Source of the DNA: an uncultured Lachnospiraceae bacterium
GTDB taxonomy: Bacteria; Bacillota; Clostridia; Lachnospirales; Lachnospiraceae
Direction of reading: 5' to 3'
Assembly: GCA_910586645.1 (NCBI GenBank)
Contig: CAJUIS010000027.1
Location: forward strand, 1 to 29,751
Length of the DNA: 29,751 bases
Part shown: piece by piece, positions 1-7,361 of the stretch
Numbering within the stretch: the first letter of the stretch is position 1
Layout of the letters: each line of letters starts with the position of its first letter
Translations under genes and position numbers: made by a program
The notes under the pieces: generated by a model
Told to the model about the DNA's origin: nothing
The model's database searches: none
What the model saw: the letters and a program-made list of their open reading frames with translations, nothing else

Positions 1-23
1 CCTTCCTTTTTCACCTGTTTCAT
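1..23 (-). CDS. 5' end of an unidentified gene, cut by the window edge
   Basis: An ATG at 23-21 on the minus strand opens a reading frame (Met-Lys-Gln-Val-Lys-Lys-Glu) that runs off the left edge. An AGAAGG ribosome binding site lies 7 bases upstream of it, and a sigma-A-like promoter sits at 68-96. Only seven codons are visible, so no product can be named. The Lys-rich start would fit a signal peptide or a cytosolic protein equally well. The case rests on the RBS plus promoter, not on coding content. Confidence 0.45.
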
Positions 24-67
24 CACCTGTCCTTCTTTCAAAAATGCTGTCAGTACATATATCCTCA

Positions 68-96
68 ACTTTACACCAGGATTTTCTAAAATTCAA
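68..96 (-). promoter_or_regulatory. Sigma-A-like promoter for the left-edge minus-strand gene
   Basis: Read on the minus strand, TTGAAT (96-91) and TAAAGT (73-68) are separated by exactly 17 bases. They lie about 45 bases upstream of the start codon at 23. Both hexamers are imperfect, so this is moderate evidence. Confidence 0.4.
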
Positions 97-184
97 CATA
101 TAAAAAGAAAAAACAAAAAAATTACAGTGGGAGATTCCACAATCTTTCCAAAAAATAGAATTGGAAATTTGTTGGAAGTATCAA

Positions 185-213
185 TTTACAAAAAGCCGCG
201 CAGAGAGTATCAT
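185..213 (+). promoter_or_regulatory. Promoter for the 80-aa protein
   Basis: TTTACA (185-190), a 17-base spacer and TATCAT (208-213) match sigma-A boxes at 5/6 each. The start codon at 274 is about 60 bases downstream, with AAAGGAG in front of it. The rest of 24-273 is AT-rich and holds no other supportable feature. Confidence 0.5.
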
Positions 214-273
214 AATCACGCAGTCGAAATTGACGGTATGCAAATTTAAATTTCAGATGAAAGGAGAAATCAT

Positions 274-516
274 ATGTATCGCTTAAATTTAAAACGGATA
301 CCAAATGCAAACAAACTGGAGGAAGTCATCCGCGGAAGCAAAGGAGACGTATTTTTGAAACTTCCGGATAACGAGTATTACAACTTAAAAGAGGAGAAAA
401 TGGGAACGCAGCTCTTAAAAGTCTGCAAGCCGGGATCGGACGGACTTGACATTCGCGTATCCAATGGAGAAGATTATATTCAGTTCCTTTCTTATATGGT
501 GAATGTCGCAAGCTAA
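274..516 (+). CDS. Small protein of unknown function (80 aa)
   Basis: The reading frame starts at an ATG preceded by AAAGGAG with good spacing, so it is very likely translated. The product is small, soluble and has no membrane segment. It has a pattern of short alternating strands and helices: a helix-like start around residues 11-20 (NKLEEVIRGS), a strand VFLKLPD, a Lys/Glu-rich stretch, and a C-terminal segment DYIQFLSYMVNV. This resembles, in length and pattern, the roughly 80-residue uncharacterised proteins common in Lachnospiraceae, some of which carry the misleading name 'polyA polymerase'. That resemblance is from memory and is weak. Monocistronic: own promoter upstream, hairpin terminator downstream. 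Function unknown. Confidence 0.75.
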   Translation: MYRLNLKRIPNANKLEEVIRGSKGDVFLKLPDNEYYNLKEEKMGTQLLKVCKPGSDGLDIRVSNGEDYIQFLSYMVNVAS

Positions 517-596
517 AAACCACCGTCCCATTCTATTTTATCTTTCAAAAGATTTTCCCAAAAATACACAGATCAAAACGTGCTTACCGCACAATG

Positions 597-639
597 TTAC
601 GGTCTGCGCCAATCAACGGAAAACTGGCACAGACCGTAA
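597..639 (+). terminator. Hairpin after the 80-aa gene
   Basis: TTACGGTCTGCGCCA (597-611) pairs with TGGCACAGACCGTAA (625-639), with one mismatch in 15 and a 13-base loop. It is followed by the moderately T-rich ATCTTCTTTC. It is probably the intrinsic terminator of the gene ending at 516, although it lies 80 bases beyond the stop. The stretch 517-756 otherwise holds only the next promoter. Confidence 0.55.
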
Positions 640-691
640 TCTTCTTTCAGAACATCCAACCCCGCTCCCAGCAAATATTTTTAAAAAATAC

Positions 692-719
692 TTCATTTTT
701 AAAAAAAATATGTTATAAT
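692..719 (+). promoter_or_regulatory. Promoter of the lytic transglycosylase gene
   Basis: A perfect -10 TATAAT (714-719) is preceded by TTCATT (692-697) at 16 bases, within a run of A/T. The start codon at 757 lies about 30 bases beyond the expected transcription start. Confidence 0.55.
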
Positions 720-756
720 ATATACAGTATGTTTATCAAAGGAGCGTTTATCAGCC

Positions 757-1569
757 ATGACAAATATCTCAGCCTTAGATTACTTAAAAGCCGCTGTATC
801 GGCTTCCGATACGATTACAAGGCAGTCTGAATCCGGCGTGGATTTTTCATCTTTTTTAAAAACGGACAAGAACTTAGAAGAAATATATGCGGAAGCTTCC
901 GTGACCTATGGCGTATCTGTCGATTTATTAAAAGCCATGACAAAACAGGAATCGAATTTTAACCCAAATGCCACCAGCAGAAGCGGCGCGCAGGGCCTGA
1001 TGCAGCTTATGCCGGGCACCGCGGCGGGGCTTGGCGTGACAAACGCCTATGATCCCTATCAGAATATTATGGGCGGCGCAAAATATATCCGTCAGATGCT
1101 GGACAAATACAATGGAAACGTTTCTCTCGCCCTGGCAGCCTACAATGCAGGCAGCAACAACGTAGACAAATACGGAGGCATCCCTCCTTTTGCAGAGACT
1201 CAGAACTATGTCGCAAAAATTACCCGCTATCTGGAAGAAGGCGTAGAGATTCCGGATACACAGACCGTATATGCTTCCGCCGGCTCCGTAAACGGCAGTC
1301 AGGACGTTACATATCAGGATTTAAATGACTTTGCAAAAGATATTTTAACAGAAATTTTTTCCTATGACGATTACATGAAATACCTTACATCGCTCCTCGG
1401 AAAAGAAAAGAATTTAGAACTTGCGCTTTCGGTCAAAACGCCGGCTTCCAATGAAGACGGCGAAGAAACGGCGGAACCGGACAGCTATATCGCATATGAG
1501 AATATGTCAAACAAAGCGAACGCCGGAATGATTTCCGTCAAAAGCAGCCCCAAAAGCGGCCTTGCCTGA
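757..1569 (+). CDS. Lytic transglycosylase, SLT domain
   Basis: The SLT (Slt70/MltE-type) fold spans about residues 43-160. The catalytic Glu is E65 in KQESNFNP, followed by the family motifs SGAQGLMQLMPGTA and LALAAYNAGSNNV. These enzymes cleave the MurNAc-GlcNAc bond of peptidoglycan to give 1,6-anhydro ends. No N-terminal signal peptide is visible: the first 40 residues are polar (MTNISALDYLKAA). A Clostridia-type enzyme would then need a non-classical or flagellar-type export route, or act after lysis. About 100 C-terminal residues after the domain are polar and unassigned. AAAGGAG lies 12 bases before the ATG, rather long, but no better in-frame start is present. The gene appears monocistronic, with terminator 1588-1636. 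Confidence 0.9.
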   Translation: MTNISALDYLKAAVSASDTITRQSESGVDFSSFLKTDKNLEEIYAEASVTYGVSVDLLKAMTKQESNFNPNATSRSGAQGLMQLMPGTAAGLGVTNAYDPYQNIMGGAKYIRQMLDKYNGNVSLALAAYNAGSNNVDKYGGIPPFAETQNYVAKITRYLEEGVEIPDTQTVYASAGSVNGSQDVTYQDLNDFAKDILTEIFSYDDYMKYLTSLLGKEKNLELALSVKTPASNEDGEETAEPDSYIAYENMSNKANAGMISVKSSPKSGLA

Positions 1570-1587
1570 CCAAAGACAGCACAACTG

Positions 1588-1636
1588 CAGCCCGATACGA
1601 CGCGGCAAAACCGCTTTGTACCAGGCTGTTTTTTTT
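1588..1636 (+). terminator. Intrinsic terminator after the lytic transglycosylase gene
   Basis: CAGCC (1588-1592) pairs with GGCTG (1624-1628), and an inner GCGG/CCGC stem (1602-1605 with 1611-1614) closes a CAAAA loop. A run of eight T follows at once. The stem has internal loops, but the T-tract is convincing. Confidence 0.65.
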
Positions 1637-1671
1637 GCCCTCAATGCACAAAAGGACAATCGCCGGGAAAA

Positions 1672-2439
1672 TTATCCAAGCGCAATATCCAGTATCATCA
1701 TAATAATAAAGCCAACGACAAATCCAAGCGTTCCGGATTTATCCTCATCATCCAGATGCGCTTCCGGAATCAGCTCCTGCACCACGACATAAATCATTGC
1801 CCCCGCCGCCATTGCCAGAAACAGCGGCATAAATCTTAATGTCTTTGCGGCAAGAAGCGCAGCAAGCACGCCAAAAACAGGCTCTACAACTGCAGACATG
1901 CTTCCAATGAAAAATGCCTTCCCTTTTGACGCCCCTTCTCTGAGCAGCGGCAAAGCCACTGCCGTCCCTTCCGGATAATTCTGGATTCCGATTCCGATGG
2001 TAAGCGCAACGGCGCCGGAAAAGAGGGCTTCACTGTCCGGGCTTGCGGCGGCCAGCGCAAACGCAAGCCCTACCGCCATCCCTTCCGGAATATTATGAGC
2101 GGTAATTGCAAGCACAAGCATCTGCGTGCTTTTGCTTTCGCTCCTCTTTGATTTTTTCTGTATCAGCTTATCCGCCAAAAGAAGCAGCCCCACGCCAGCC
2201 AGAAACCCAACTGACATCACAAGATAACTGGTCTGCCCAAGTTCTTTGGCACGCTCCATTCCGGGAATCAGAAGCGACCAGACTGACGCCGCAATCATCA
2301 CTCCTCCGGCAAATCCAAGCGTCAGCGCCTCCATTGTATGATCCGCCTTCTTCTTTACTGCAAATACGTTTAACGCCCCAAGCGCAGTAATTCCAAATGT
2401 AAATAACGTGCCCAAAAAAGCATATAAAATCCCATTCAT
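1672..2439 (-). CDS. ZIP-family divalent metal transporter
   Basis: A 255-residue integral membrane protein with about eight hydrophobic segments, matching the ZupT/GufA branch of the ZIP family, which imports zinc and related divalent cations. The metal-site signatures are HNIPEGMAVG in the fourth segment and IQNYPEGTAVALP in the fifth; a third acidic/His motif QELIPEAH lies near the C-terminus. In the second signature the usual His is Asn, as in many clostridial members. I chose the ATG at 2439 because GGAG lies 10 bases upstream and the product then starts directly with the first membrane helix (MNGILYAFLG). An in-frame ATG 63 bases further up would add a Lys/Arg-rich tail and has no better site. 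A -10 TATAAT lies at 2476-2471. No metalloregulator gene is adjacent. Confidence 0.9.
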   Translation of the reverse strand: MNGILYAFLGTLFTFGITALGALNVFAVKKKADHTMEALTLGFAGGVMIAASVWSLLIPGMERAKELGQTSYLVMSVGFLAGVGLLLLADKLIQKKSKRSESKSTQMLVLAITAHNIPEGMAVGLAFALAAASPDSEALFSGAVALTIGIGIQNYPEGTAVALPLLREGASKGKAFFIGSMSAVVEPVFGVLAALLAAKTLRFMPLFLAMAAGAMIYVVVQELIPEAHLDDEDKSGTLGFVVGFIIMMILDIALG

Positions 2440-2470
2440 AAATAATCGTCTCCGAAACGTTTCCTTTCGA

Positions 2471-2476
2471 TTATAT
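2471..2476 (-). promoter_or_regulatory. Possible -10 box for the ZIP transporter
   Basis: A perfect TATAAT reads leftward here, 31 bases before the chosen start codon. No acceptable -35 hexamer is present at 16-18 bases, so the promoter would be weak, activated, or a chance match. Confidence 0.3.
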
Positions 2477-2531
2477 ATGCAGAGGATTTTGTATCCGTTC
2501 ACGCCTTCTCTTTTTCATTTTTCCAAATACA

Positions 2532-3749
2532 TCAATGCCTGTCAGGTTCTATGCCGTCCCTTTTTAAAAAAGAAGCCCGCATAACAGAATCTGTCCCAAA
2601 CTTTTCCCGTATACTGTCAATGGCCCGATCCAGCTTTTCCAGCCTTTCATAATCGGTCGGATCAAACAAATCCATCTGTCTGCCCGCCTCTTCCTTTGTC
2701 GCCCTGCCGGTATATATCCCCAAAAGCCGGATTGGCGTACCGTCCCACAGCTCGTCAAACAGCCTGCAGGCCGTGTCATAAATCTCTTTTGTAATATTTG
2801 TCGCTGCTAAAAGCGCACACTGATGTGAACTCTCACTAAAATCACAGGAACGGATCGTTACCGAAACAACCTCTATTCTGGCGCCGTCTTTTCTGAGCCG
2901 CCTGCCGACCGTCTCCGCCAAAGACAGGAGAATCCATTTCGCATCCTCTCTTTCCGTCACGTCAAATGCAGTCGTTGTGGAATTTCCATACCCTTTATTA
3001 TCGGCAGGTTTTTGCTCCACAACAGAAGCGTCCCTGCCGTTTGCAAAATCCCAAAGCGTCTCTCCGTGCTTTTTTAAAATACTCTTTAAAACTTTGACAT
3101 CCGCCTTTGCCAAATCCCCAATTGTCCGGATTCCAATTGCGTGCAGTTTCCGTTCCGACGCCTTTCCAACCAAAAACAGTTCCCGAACCGGAAGCGGCCA
3201 CATCTTTTTTTCGATTTCTTCCGGAAAAAGCGTATGCACAAAATTCGGCTTACGAAAATCACTCGCCATCTTCGCAAGCAGCTTGTTGCAGGACACACCC
3301 ACATTTACCGTAAATCCAAGCGTTTCATAAATTTCATCTTTTATCGCATTTGCCGCGCAGACAGGTTCCCCAAAAAGCTCTCTCGTCCCTGTCATATCTG
3401 CAAACGCTTCGTCTATGCTGAATTTCTCCACCGCATCGGAGTATTTTCTTAATATTTGCAGAAACGCTTCCGAATATTTTTCATACAATCTGCGGTTTGG
3501 CGGAACCAGAACCAGTCCCGGACATTTTCTGAGTGCGTCTGTGACAGGCTCTCCCGTCTGAATATTGTATTTTTTTGCCGGAATGGATTTTGCCAGAATG
3601 ATTCCCTGACGCATCGCCCTGTCGCCGCCTACCGCTGACGGAATCTCACGGAGATCGTCTGTCTCTCCCAAATCCCGGATTCTGTGCACGGCCTCCCACG
3701 ATAAAAACGCGCTGTTTACGTCAATATGGAAAATTACCGGACTATGCAT
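2532..3749 (-). CDS. dinB: DNA polymerase IV (Y-family translesion polymerase)
   Basis: 405 residues, normal for Pol IV. The palm carries the metal-binding residues D10 in FHIDVNSAF and D113-E114 in FSIDEAFADMTG. The little-finger domain fills the C-terminal half. A beta-clamp binding peptide QMDLFD is visible near the C-terminus. The enzyme copies past damaged bases at the cost of fidelity. It is the second gene of a glyA-dinB unit: only 10 bases separate the glyA stop from its ATG, and its AGGA ribosome site overlaps the glyA TAG stop, so translation is probably coupled. No LexA-type operator was recognised, so expression may follow glyA and not the SOS response. The next gene (ZIP transporter) starts 92 bases downstream. 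Confidence 0.95.
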   Translation of the reverse strand: MHSPVIFHIDVNSAFLSWEAVHRIRDLGETDDLREIPSAVGGDRAMRQGIILAKSIPAKKYNIQTGEPVTDALRKCPGLVLVPPNRRLYEKYSEAFLQILRKYSDAVEKFSIDEAFADMTGTRELFGEPVCAANAIKDEIYETLGFTVNVGVSCNKLLAKMASDFRKPNFVHTLFPEEIEKKMWPLPVRELFLVGKASERKLHAIGIRTIGDLAKADVKVLKSILKKHGETLWDFANGRDASVVEQKPADNKGYGNSTTTAFDVTEREDAKWILLSLAETVGRRLRKDGARIEVVSVTIRSCDFSESSHQCALLAATNITKEIYDTACRLFDELWDGTPIRLLGIYTGRATKEEAGRQMDLFDPTDYERLEKLDRAIDSIREKFGTDSVMRASFLKRDGIEPDRH

Positions 3750-3759
3750 AACCTTTGTC

Positions 3760-4998
3760 CTATTTCAACGGGTACTTTTCTGTCAGGCTCTTTACAATTG
3801 CCTTCGCTTCTTCCGCCTTCGCTTCGCCTTCTTTGATCATCATGGCAATCGCTTCCGCAATCTGATCCATATCTTCCTCATTCATGCCTCTGGACGTAAC
3901 AGCAGGCGTCCCAATCCGGATGCCGCTCGTTACAAACGGAGATTTCGGATCGTTTGGAATCGTATTTTTATTACAGGTAATGTTTACGGTATCAAGAATC
4001 TTCTCCGTCTCTTTTCCGGTCAGGCCATATGTCGTAAGATCCACTAACATTAAATGATTGTCTGTGCCGCCGGATACGATTTTTATGCCGCGGTTCTGCA
4101 GCCCTTTGCACAGCACCTGTGCATTTTTTGCCACATTCTCCTGATATTCTTTAAATTCCGGCTGCAGCGCTTCCTGTAAGCAGACTGCTTTTGCCGCAAT
4201 TACGTGCATCAGAGGACCGCCCTGAATCCCCGGGAAAATCGCCTTGTTAAAATTATACTTGTCCGCCGCTTCCTGATTGCATAAAATCATGCCGCCCCTT
4301 GGCCCCCGCAGCGTCTTATGTGTTGTCGTCGTCACCACATCCGCATACGGAATCGGGCTTTCATGCACGCCTGCCGCAACCAGCCCCGCAATATGCGCCA
4401 TGTCCACCATCAGAACCGCCCCGCACGCATCCGCAATCTCCCGAAACTTCTTAAAATCAATTGCCCTTGCATATGCGCTCGCTCCGGCGATAATCATCTT
4501 CGGCTTGCAGTCCGTCGCAATTTCCATTACCTTATCGTAATCAATAAATCCTTCGTCATTGACGCCGTAAGGCACGATATTAAAGTAATGGCCGGAAAAA
4601 TTCACCGGACTTCCATGCGTTAAATGTCCGCCATGATCCAGATTCATCCCCATAACGGTATCTCCCGGCTTTAAAATCGCAAACTGGACTGCCATATTGG
4701 CCTGTGCGCCGGAATGCGGCTGAACGTTTGCATAGTCGCAGCCAAACAGCTTTTTCGCCCGTTCCCTTGCCAGTTCCTCCACGACGTCCACACACTCGCA
4801 TCCGCCATAATAACGCTTTCCGGGATATCCTTCCGCATATTTATTCGTCATCACACTGCCCATTGCTGACATAACGGCCGGACTCACCCAGTTTTCCGAA
4901 GCAATCAGTTCAATATGGCTGCTCTGACGCTCAAATTCCGCCGTAATCGCATCCGCAACTTCACGGTCTACCGCCTGAATATCTTCTAATGTGTACAT
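3760..4998 (-). CDS. glyA: Serine hydroxymethyltransferase
   Basis: 412 residues, the usual length. A PLP enzyme that interconverts serine plus tetrahydrofolate with glycine plus 5,10-methylene-tetrahydrofolate, feeding one-carbon units to purine, thymidylate and methionine synthesis. The Schiff-base lysine is K228 in VVTTTTHKTLRGPRGG; the N-terminal LIASENWVSP and the MVDMAHIAGLVAAG segments are classic family signatures. The ATG at 4998 has GGAGG ten bases upstream. A strong promoter lies at 5044-5072 with a leader of about 40 bases, too short for a riboswitch. It leads a two-gene transcript with dinB. Confidence 0.98.
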   Translation of the reverse strand: MYTLEDIQAVDREVADAITAEFERQSSHIELIASENWVSPAVMSAMGSVMTNKYAEGYPGKRYYGGCECVDVVEELARERAKKLFGCDYANVQPHSGAQANMAVQFAILKPGDTVMGMNLDHGGHLTHGSPVNFSGHYFNIVPYGVNDEGFIDYDKVMEIATDCKPKMIIAGASAYARAIDFKKFREIADACGAVLMVDMAHIAGLVAAGVHESPIPYADVVTTTTHKTLRGPRGGMILCNQEAADKYNFNKAIFPGIQGGPLMHVIAAKAVCLQEALQPEFKEYQENVAKNAQVLCKGLQNRGIKIVSGGTDNHLMLVDLTTYGLTGKETEKILDTVNITCNKNTIPNDPKSPFVTSGIRIGTPAVTSRGMNEEDMDQIAEAIAMMIKEGEAKAEEAKAIVKSLTEKYPLK

Positions 4999-5043
4999 AG
5001 CTTATCTTCCTCCATATGCTCTTTTCTTCGTTTCTAAAAAACT

Positions 5044-5072
5044 ATTATAAATGACTTATCCCACATTTTCAA
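5044..5072 (-). promoter_or_regulatory. Promoter of glyA-dinB
   Basis: On the minus strand TTGAAA (5072-5067), a 17-base spacer and a perfect TATAAT (5049-5044). It sits in the 121-base gap between murI and glyA and gives a short leader. Confidence 0.75.
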
Positions 5073-5119
5073 CCACAATTCCCGCCAAATCCGGAAATCA
5101 GGCGTCTCTTATCCTTCCC

Positions 5120-5938
5120 TTATGAAAACGATATCCCCAGCAATTTTCTGCAAAGCCTTTGTTTATCCGGGGAATCATTGCTGTTTTCAAACAAAATCTT
5201 TCCGGGCTCCCTGCTCTTCCTCAAAAGATCCGCTTCCGCAATTCTCCGCTTCGTCTCTCTTGCCGTCCCCGGCCCACCTTCAAACAGCATGACATTCTCT
5301 CCCAGAACTTTCTTCAGTTCCCTGCTGACAAACGGGTAATGCGTACATCCAAGCACGACCGCGTCCAGCTTCTGCTTCTCAAACGGTTCAAATAAACGCT
5401 CCAGAAACTGTTCCAGCTCCACACTTCGGACATCCCCATGTTCAATATATTCCATCAGTCCCGGACAGGGCAGCGGAATAATGTGAGCCATCCCTATGTA
5501 CCGATCCATAAGATTGTGAAACTTTTCTTCCCGGATTGTCATCGGCGTCGCCATAACCACCACGTTGGGATGATTGCCGGACAAAACGGCAGGCTTTAAC
5601 GCCGGTTCAATACCAATTAAAGGAACGGACGGATATTTTTGCCGCAAAAAACGCACCGCGGCGCTTGTCGCCGTATTGCAGGCCACTACAACAGCCTTTG
5701 CCCCTTCCCCGATAAAGCGGTCCACATGGGAAACCGTAAGGCGGCGCACTTCTTCCAGACTTTTTGTCCCATAAGGAGCATTCGCCGAATCTCCGTAATA
5801 CCAATAATTTTCATTTGGCATTTCTGAAAGAAGCGCGCGCAGTACGCTGATTCCTCCCACGCCGGAATCAAATACTGCAATTGGCGCCTCATTGTTGTTT
5901 TTAATATATTTTTTATCAAATAAATGAAAAATTTCCAT
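5120..5938 (-). CDS. murI: Glutamate racemase
   Basis: 272 residues. Converts L- to D-glutamate for peptidoglycan stem peptides. The two catalytic cysteines of this cofactor-independent racemase are present: C87 in VVACNTATSA and C198 in VLGCTHYPF. The N-terminal substrate loop is IAVFDSGVGGISVL (D24, S25), and YYGDSANAPYG follows. The start at 5938 is supported by AGGAAG seven bases upstream; the first 18 residues (MEIFHLFDKKYIKNNNEA) are a polar extension before the core. It is divergent from the zinc-ribbon gene at 5997, with only 58 bases between the start codons, so the promoters must overlap the 5' ends. No convincing promoter for this gene was found. Confidence 0.96.
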   Translation of the reverse strand: MEIFHLFDKKYIKNNNEAPIAVFDSGVGGISVLRALLSEMPNENYWYYGDSANAPYGTKSLEEVRRLTVSHVDRFIGEGAKAVVVACNTATSAAVRFLRQKYPSVPLIGIEPALKPAVLSGNHPNVVVMATPMTIREEKFHNLMDRYIGMAHIIPLPCPGLMEYIEHGDVRSVELEQFLERLFEPFEKQKLDAVVLGCTHYPFVSRELKKVLGENVMLFEGGPGTARETKRRIAEADLLRKSREPGKILFENSNDSPDKQRLCRKLLGISFS

Positions 5939-5996
5939 GAATCGCTTCCTTTTCTGCGCTTATTTTGCTATACTGTTCTCAAAGGGGGTTTATCAC

Positions 5997-6410
5997 ATGG
6001 CTACACATATAGCGACATCACTATTTGATAACGGCATTCGAAACTGTAAAGAGTGCCGCCGGGATCTGCCAGACGATTATCTGGAAGATGTCTGCCCTGC
6101 CTGCAAAGAGCGCATTCTCTTTTCTAACGTAAAAGAATTTATCCGTGAGAACGACGTCACTGAATTCGACGTTGCCAAAGAATTCAACATCCCGCTCTTT
6201 AAAGTAAAAGGCTGGATTCGCGAGGGGCGGATTGAGTACAAAGAACTTCAGCAGCCTGCAATGAAAAATCTTCATTGCCAGAAGTGCGGCAAAGAAATCT
6301 CATTTGGTTCCCTGTGCACCGAATGTCTGCGTAAAGCCAATATTTCCGGAAGCGCCGCACTGATGCCAAACAGCAGTGATGAAGAAAAATTCCGGTTCTT
6401 ACAAAAATAA
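5997..6410 (+). CDS. YvyF-like flagellar-region zinc-ribbon protein
   Basis: 137 residues with two zinc-ribbon-like cysteine clusters: CKEC at about residue 17 with CPAC around residue 34, and CQKCG with CTEC near residues 100-115. Between them is a helix-turn-helix-like stretch (FDVAKEFNIPLFKVKGWIREGRIEY). This order matches the family annotated as 'flagellar operon protein' (TIGR03826; YvyF of Bacillus). In Bacillus, yvyF lies beside flgM. Here no flagellar gene is in sight. AAGGGGG lies 7 bases before the ATG at 5997. A longer in-frame start at 5937 would begin antisense inside murI and lacks an RBS, so it was not used. A TATACT box (5969-5974) is a likely -10, with a poor -35. The stop codon lies in the shared terminator. 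Confidence 0.8.
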   Translation: MATHIATSLFDNGIRNCKECRRDLPDDYLEDVCPACKERILFSNVKEFIRENDVTEFDVAKEFNIPLFKVKGWIREGRIEYKELQQPAMKNLHCQKCGKEISFGSLCTECLRKANISGSAALMPNSSDEEKFRFLQK

Positions 6411-6438
6411 TACGAAAATCTCTGATTTTCGTATTATT
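6406..6438. terminator. Bidirectional terminator shared by yvyF-like and sufB genes
   Basis: A perfect 15-base stem (AATAATACGAAAATC at 6406-6420, its complement at 6424-6438) with a TCT loop. T-runs follow on both strands. The TAA stop of the rightward gene (6408-6410) lies in the left arm, and the TAA stop of the leftward suf gene (6436-6434) lies in the right arm, so both genes end inside the hairpin. Confidence 0.8.
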
Positions 6439-7351
6439 TTAAGAAACCGCTGATAATCTGCATCTCAGCTTCTTCTTCTGTCAGTCCGAGCGTCATCAGC
6501 TTGATCAGCTGTTCTCCCGCAATTTTTCCAATTGCCGCCTCGTGAATCAAACCGGCGTCCACGTGATTCGCTGTAAGCTGCGGGCTTGCCGTCACATAGG
6601 CGTCGTCCATAATAATCGCGTCGCATTCGCTGTGTCCCGCACAGGCTGCATTTCCATTGATTTTCGAGAAAAACTCCTGCTTTGAGGCGTCTCTTGCCAC
6701 AGAACGGGAAATCACGTTTGCACTGCAGTTCTCTCCGTTTAAATCCACTTCAAACTCCGTCCTTGCATACTGTTTTCCATGCGTCATAATCTTTTCATGC
6801 ACTTCCAGCGTCGCTCCTGCTTTCAGTTCTCCTTTTGTAATGCGGTTCGTCGAATCGATCCCCTTAATCTGCGTCGTCTCCATCTCCATATGAGCATTTT
6901 CATCACAATATACCACCGTCATGGGATTCATAATATTCTCGCCGTTTCCGTCTCCTTCCCCATAATGCCTTTCCACATAACGAACTTTTGCATTCTTCCC
7001 TACATAAAACGTATGGACGCCGTCATGCTTAGACGTATCCGTACCGCAGTTGTGGATGCCGCATCCCGCAATTATGGTAACGTCACAGTCTTCTCCAATA
7101 TAAAAATCATTGTATACCATCTCCTGATGCCCGCTTTCGCTTAAGACGACCGGAATATGCACACTCTCCCGTTTTGTTCCGGGCTTTATGCGAATATCGA
7201 TTCCCTGCTTGTCCTCCTTTGTAATAATTTCAATATTGGCAGTCGTATTCCTTCCGGCCAGCTTTCCATTGGAACGAATGTTATAAGCGCCTGCCGGGAT
7301 TTCGTGAAGCCCGGCTACCTGTTCCAAAAGGTTCTTTTCAATCTTATCCAT
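6434..7351 (-). CDS. SufB/SufD-family Fe-S cluster scaffold protein
   Basis: 305 residues, shorter than E. coli SufB (about 495) or SufD (about 420), but ending in the diagnostic beta-helix tail: ASPQLTANHVDAGLIHEAAIGKIAGEQL. Family members form a complex with the ATPase SufC to assemble Fe-S clusters. The His of LIHEAAIGK matches the conserved SufD/SufB His. By my alignment, the Cys that acts as the assembly site in E. coli SufB falls on Ala (DDAYVTASP). It is the only SufB/D gene here and directly follows sufC (10-base gap), so the complex is probably SufC with a homodimer of this protein, as proposed for minimal suf loci of archaea and Clostridia. No sufS or sufU is adjacent. Whether to call it SufB or SufD is not settled. 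Confidence 0.88.
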   Translation of the reverse strand: MDKIEKNLLEQVAGLHEIPAGAYNIRSNGKLAGRNTTANIEIITKEDKQGIDIRIKPGTKRESVHIPVVLSESGHQEMVYNDFYIGEDCDVTIIAGCGIHNCGTDTSKHDGVHTFYVGKNAKVRYVERHYGEGDGNGENIMNPMTVVYCDENAHMEMETTQIKGIDSTNRITKGELKAGATLEVHEKIMTHGKQYARTEFEVDLNGENCSANVISRSVARDASKQEFFSKINGNAACAGHSECDAIIMDDAYVTASPQLTANHVDAGLIHEAAIGKIAGEQLIKLMTLGLTEEEAEMQIISGFLK

Positions 7352-7361
7352 CGTATGCCTC

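Noticed and set aside
503..830. Two overlapping plus-strand frames (503-718, 594-830) after the 80-aa gene
   Set aside because: They run through the hairpin, promoter and start of the transglycosylase gene and have no RBS.
2446..2470. AAACGTTT in the ZIP leader as a catabolite-repression site
   Set aside because: The 8-base palindrome does not match the cre consensus on careful reading.
5074..5106. Possible hairpin between murI and glyA (CGCC...GGCG) as a terminator or riboswitch
   Set aside because: Short outer stem, no T-run, and the glyA leader starts downstream of it.
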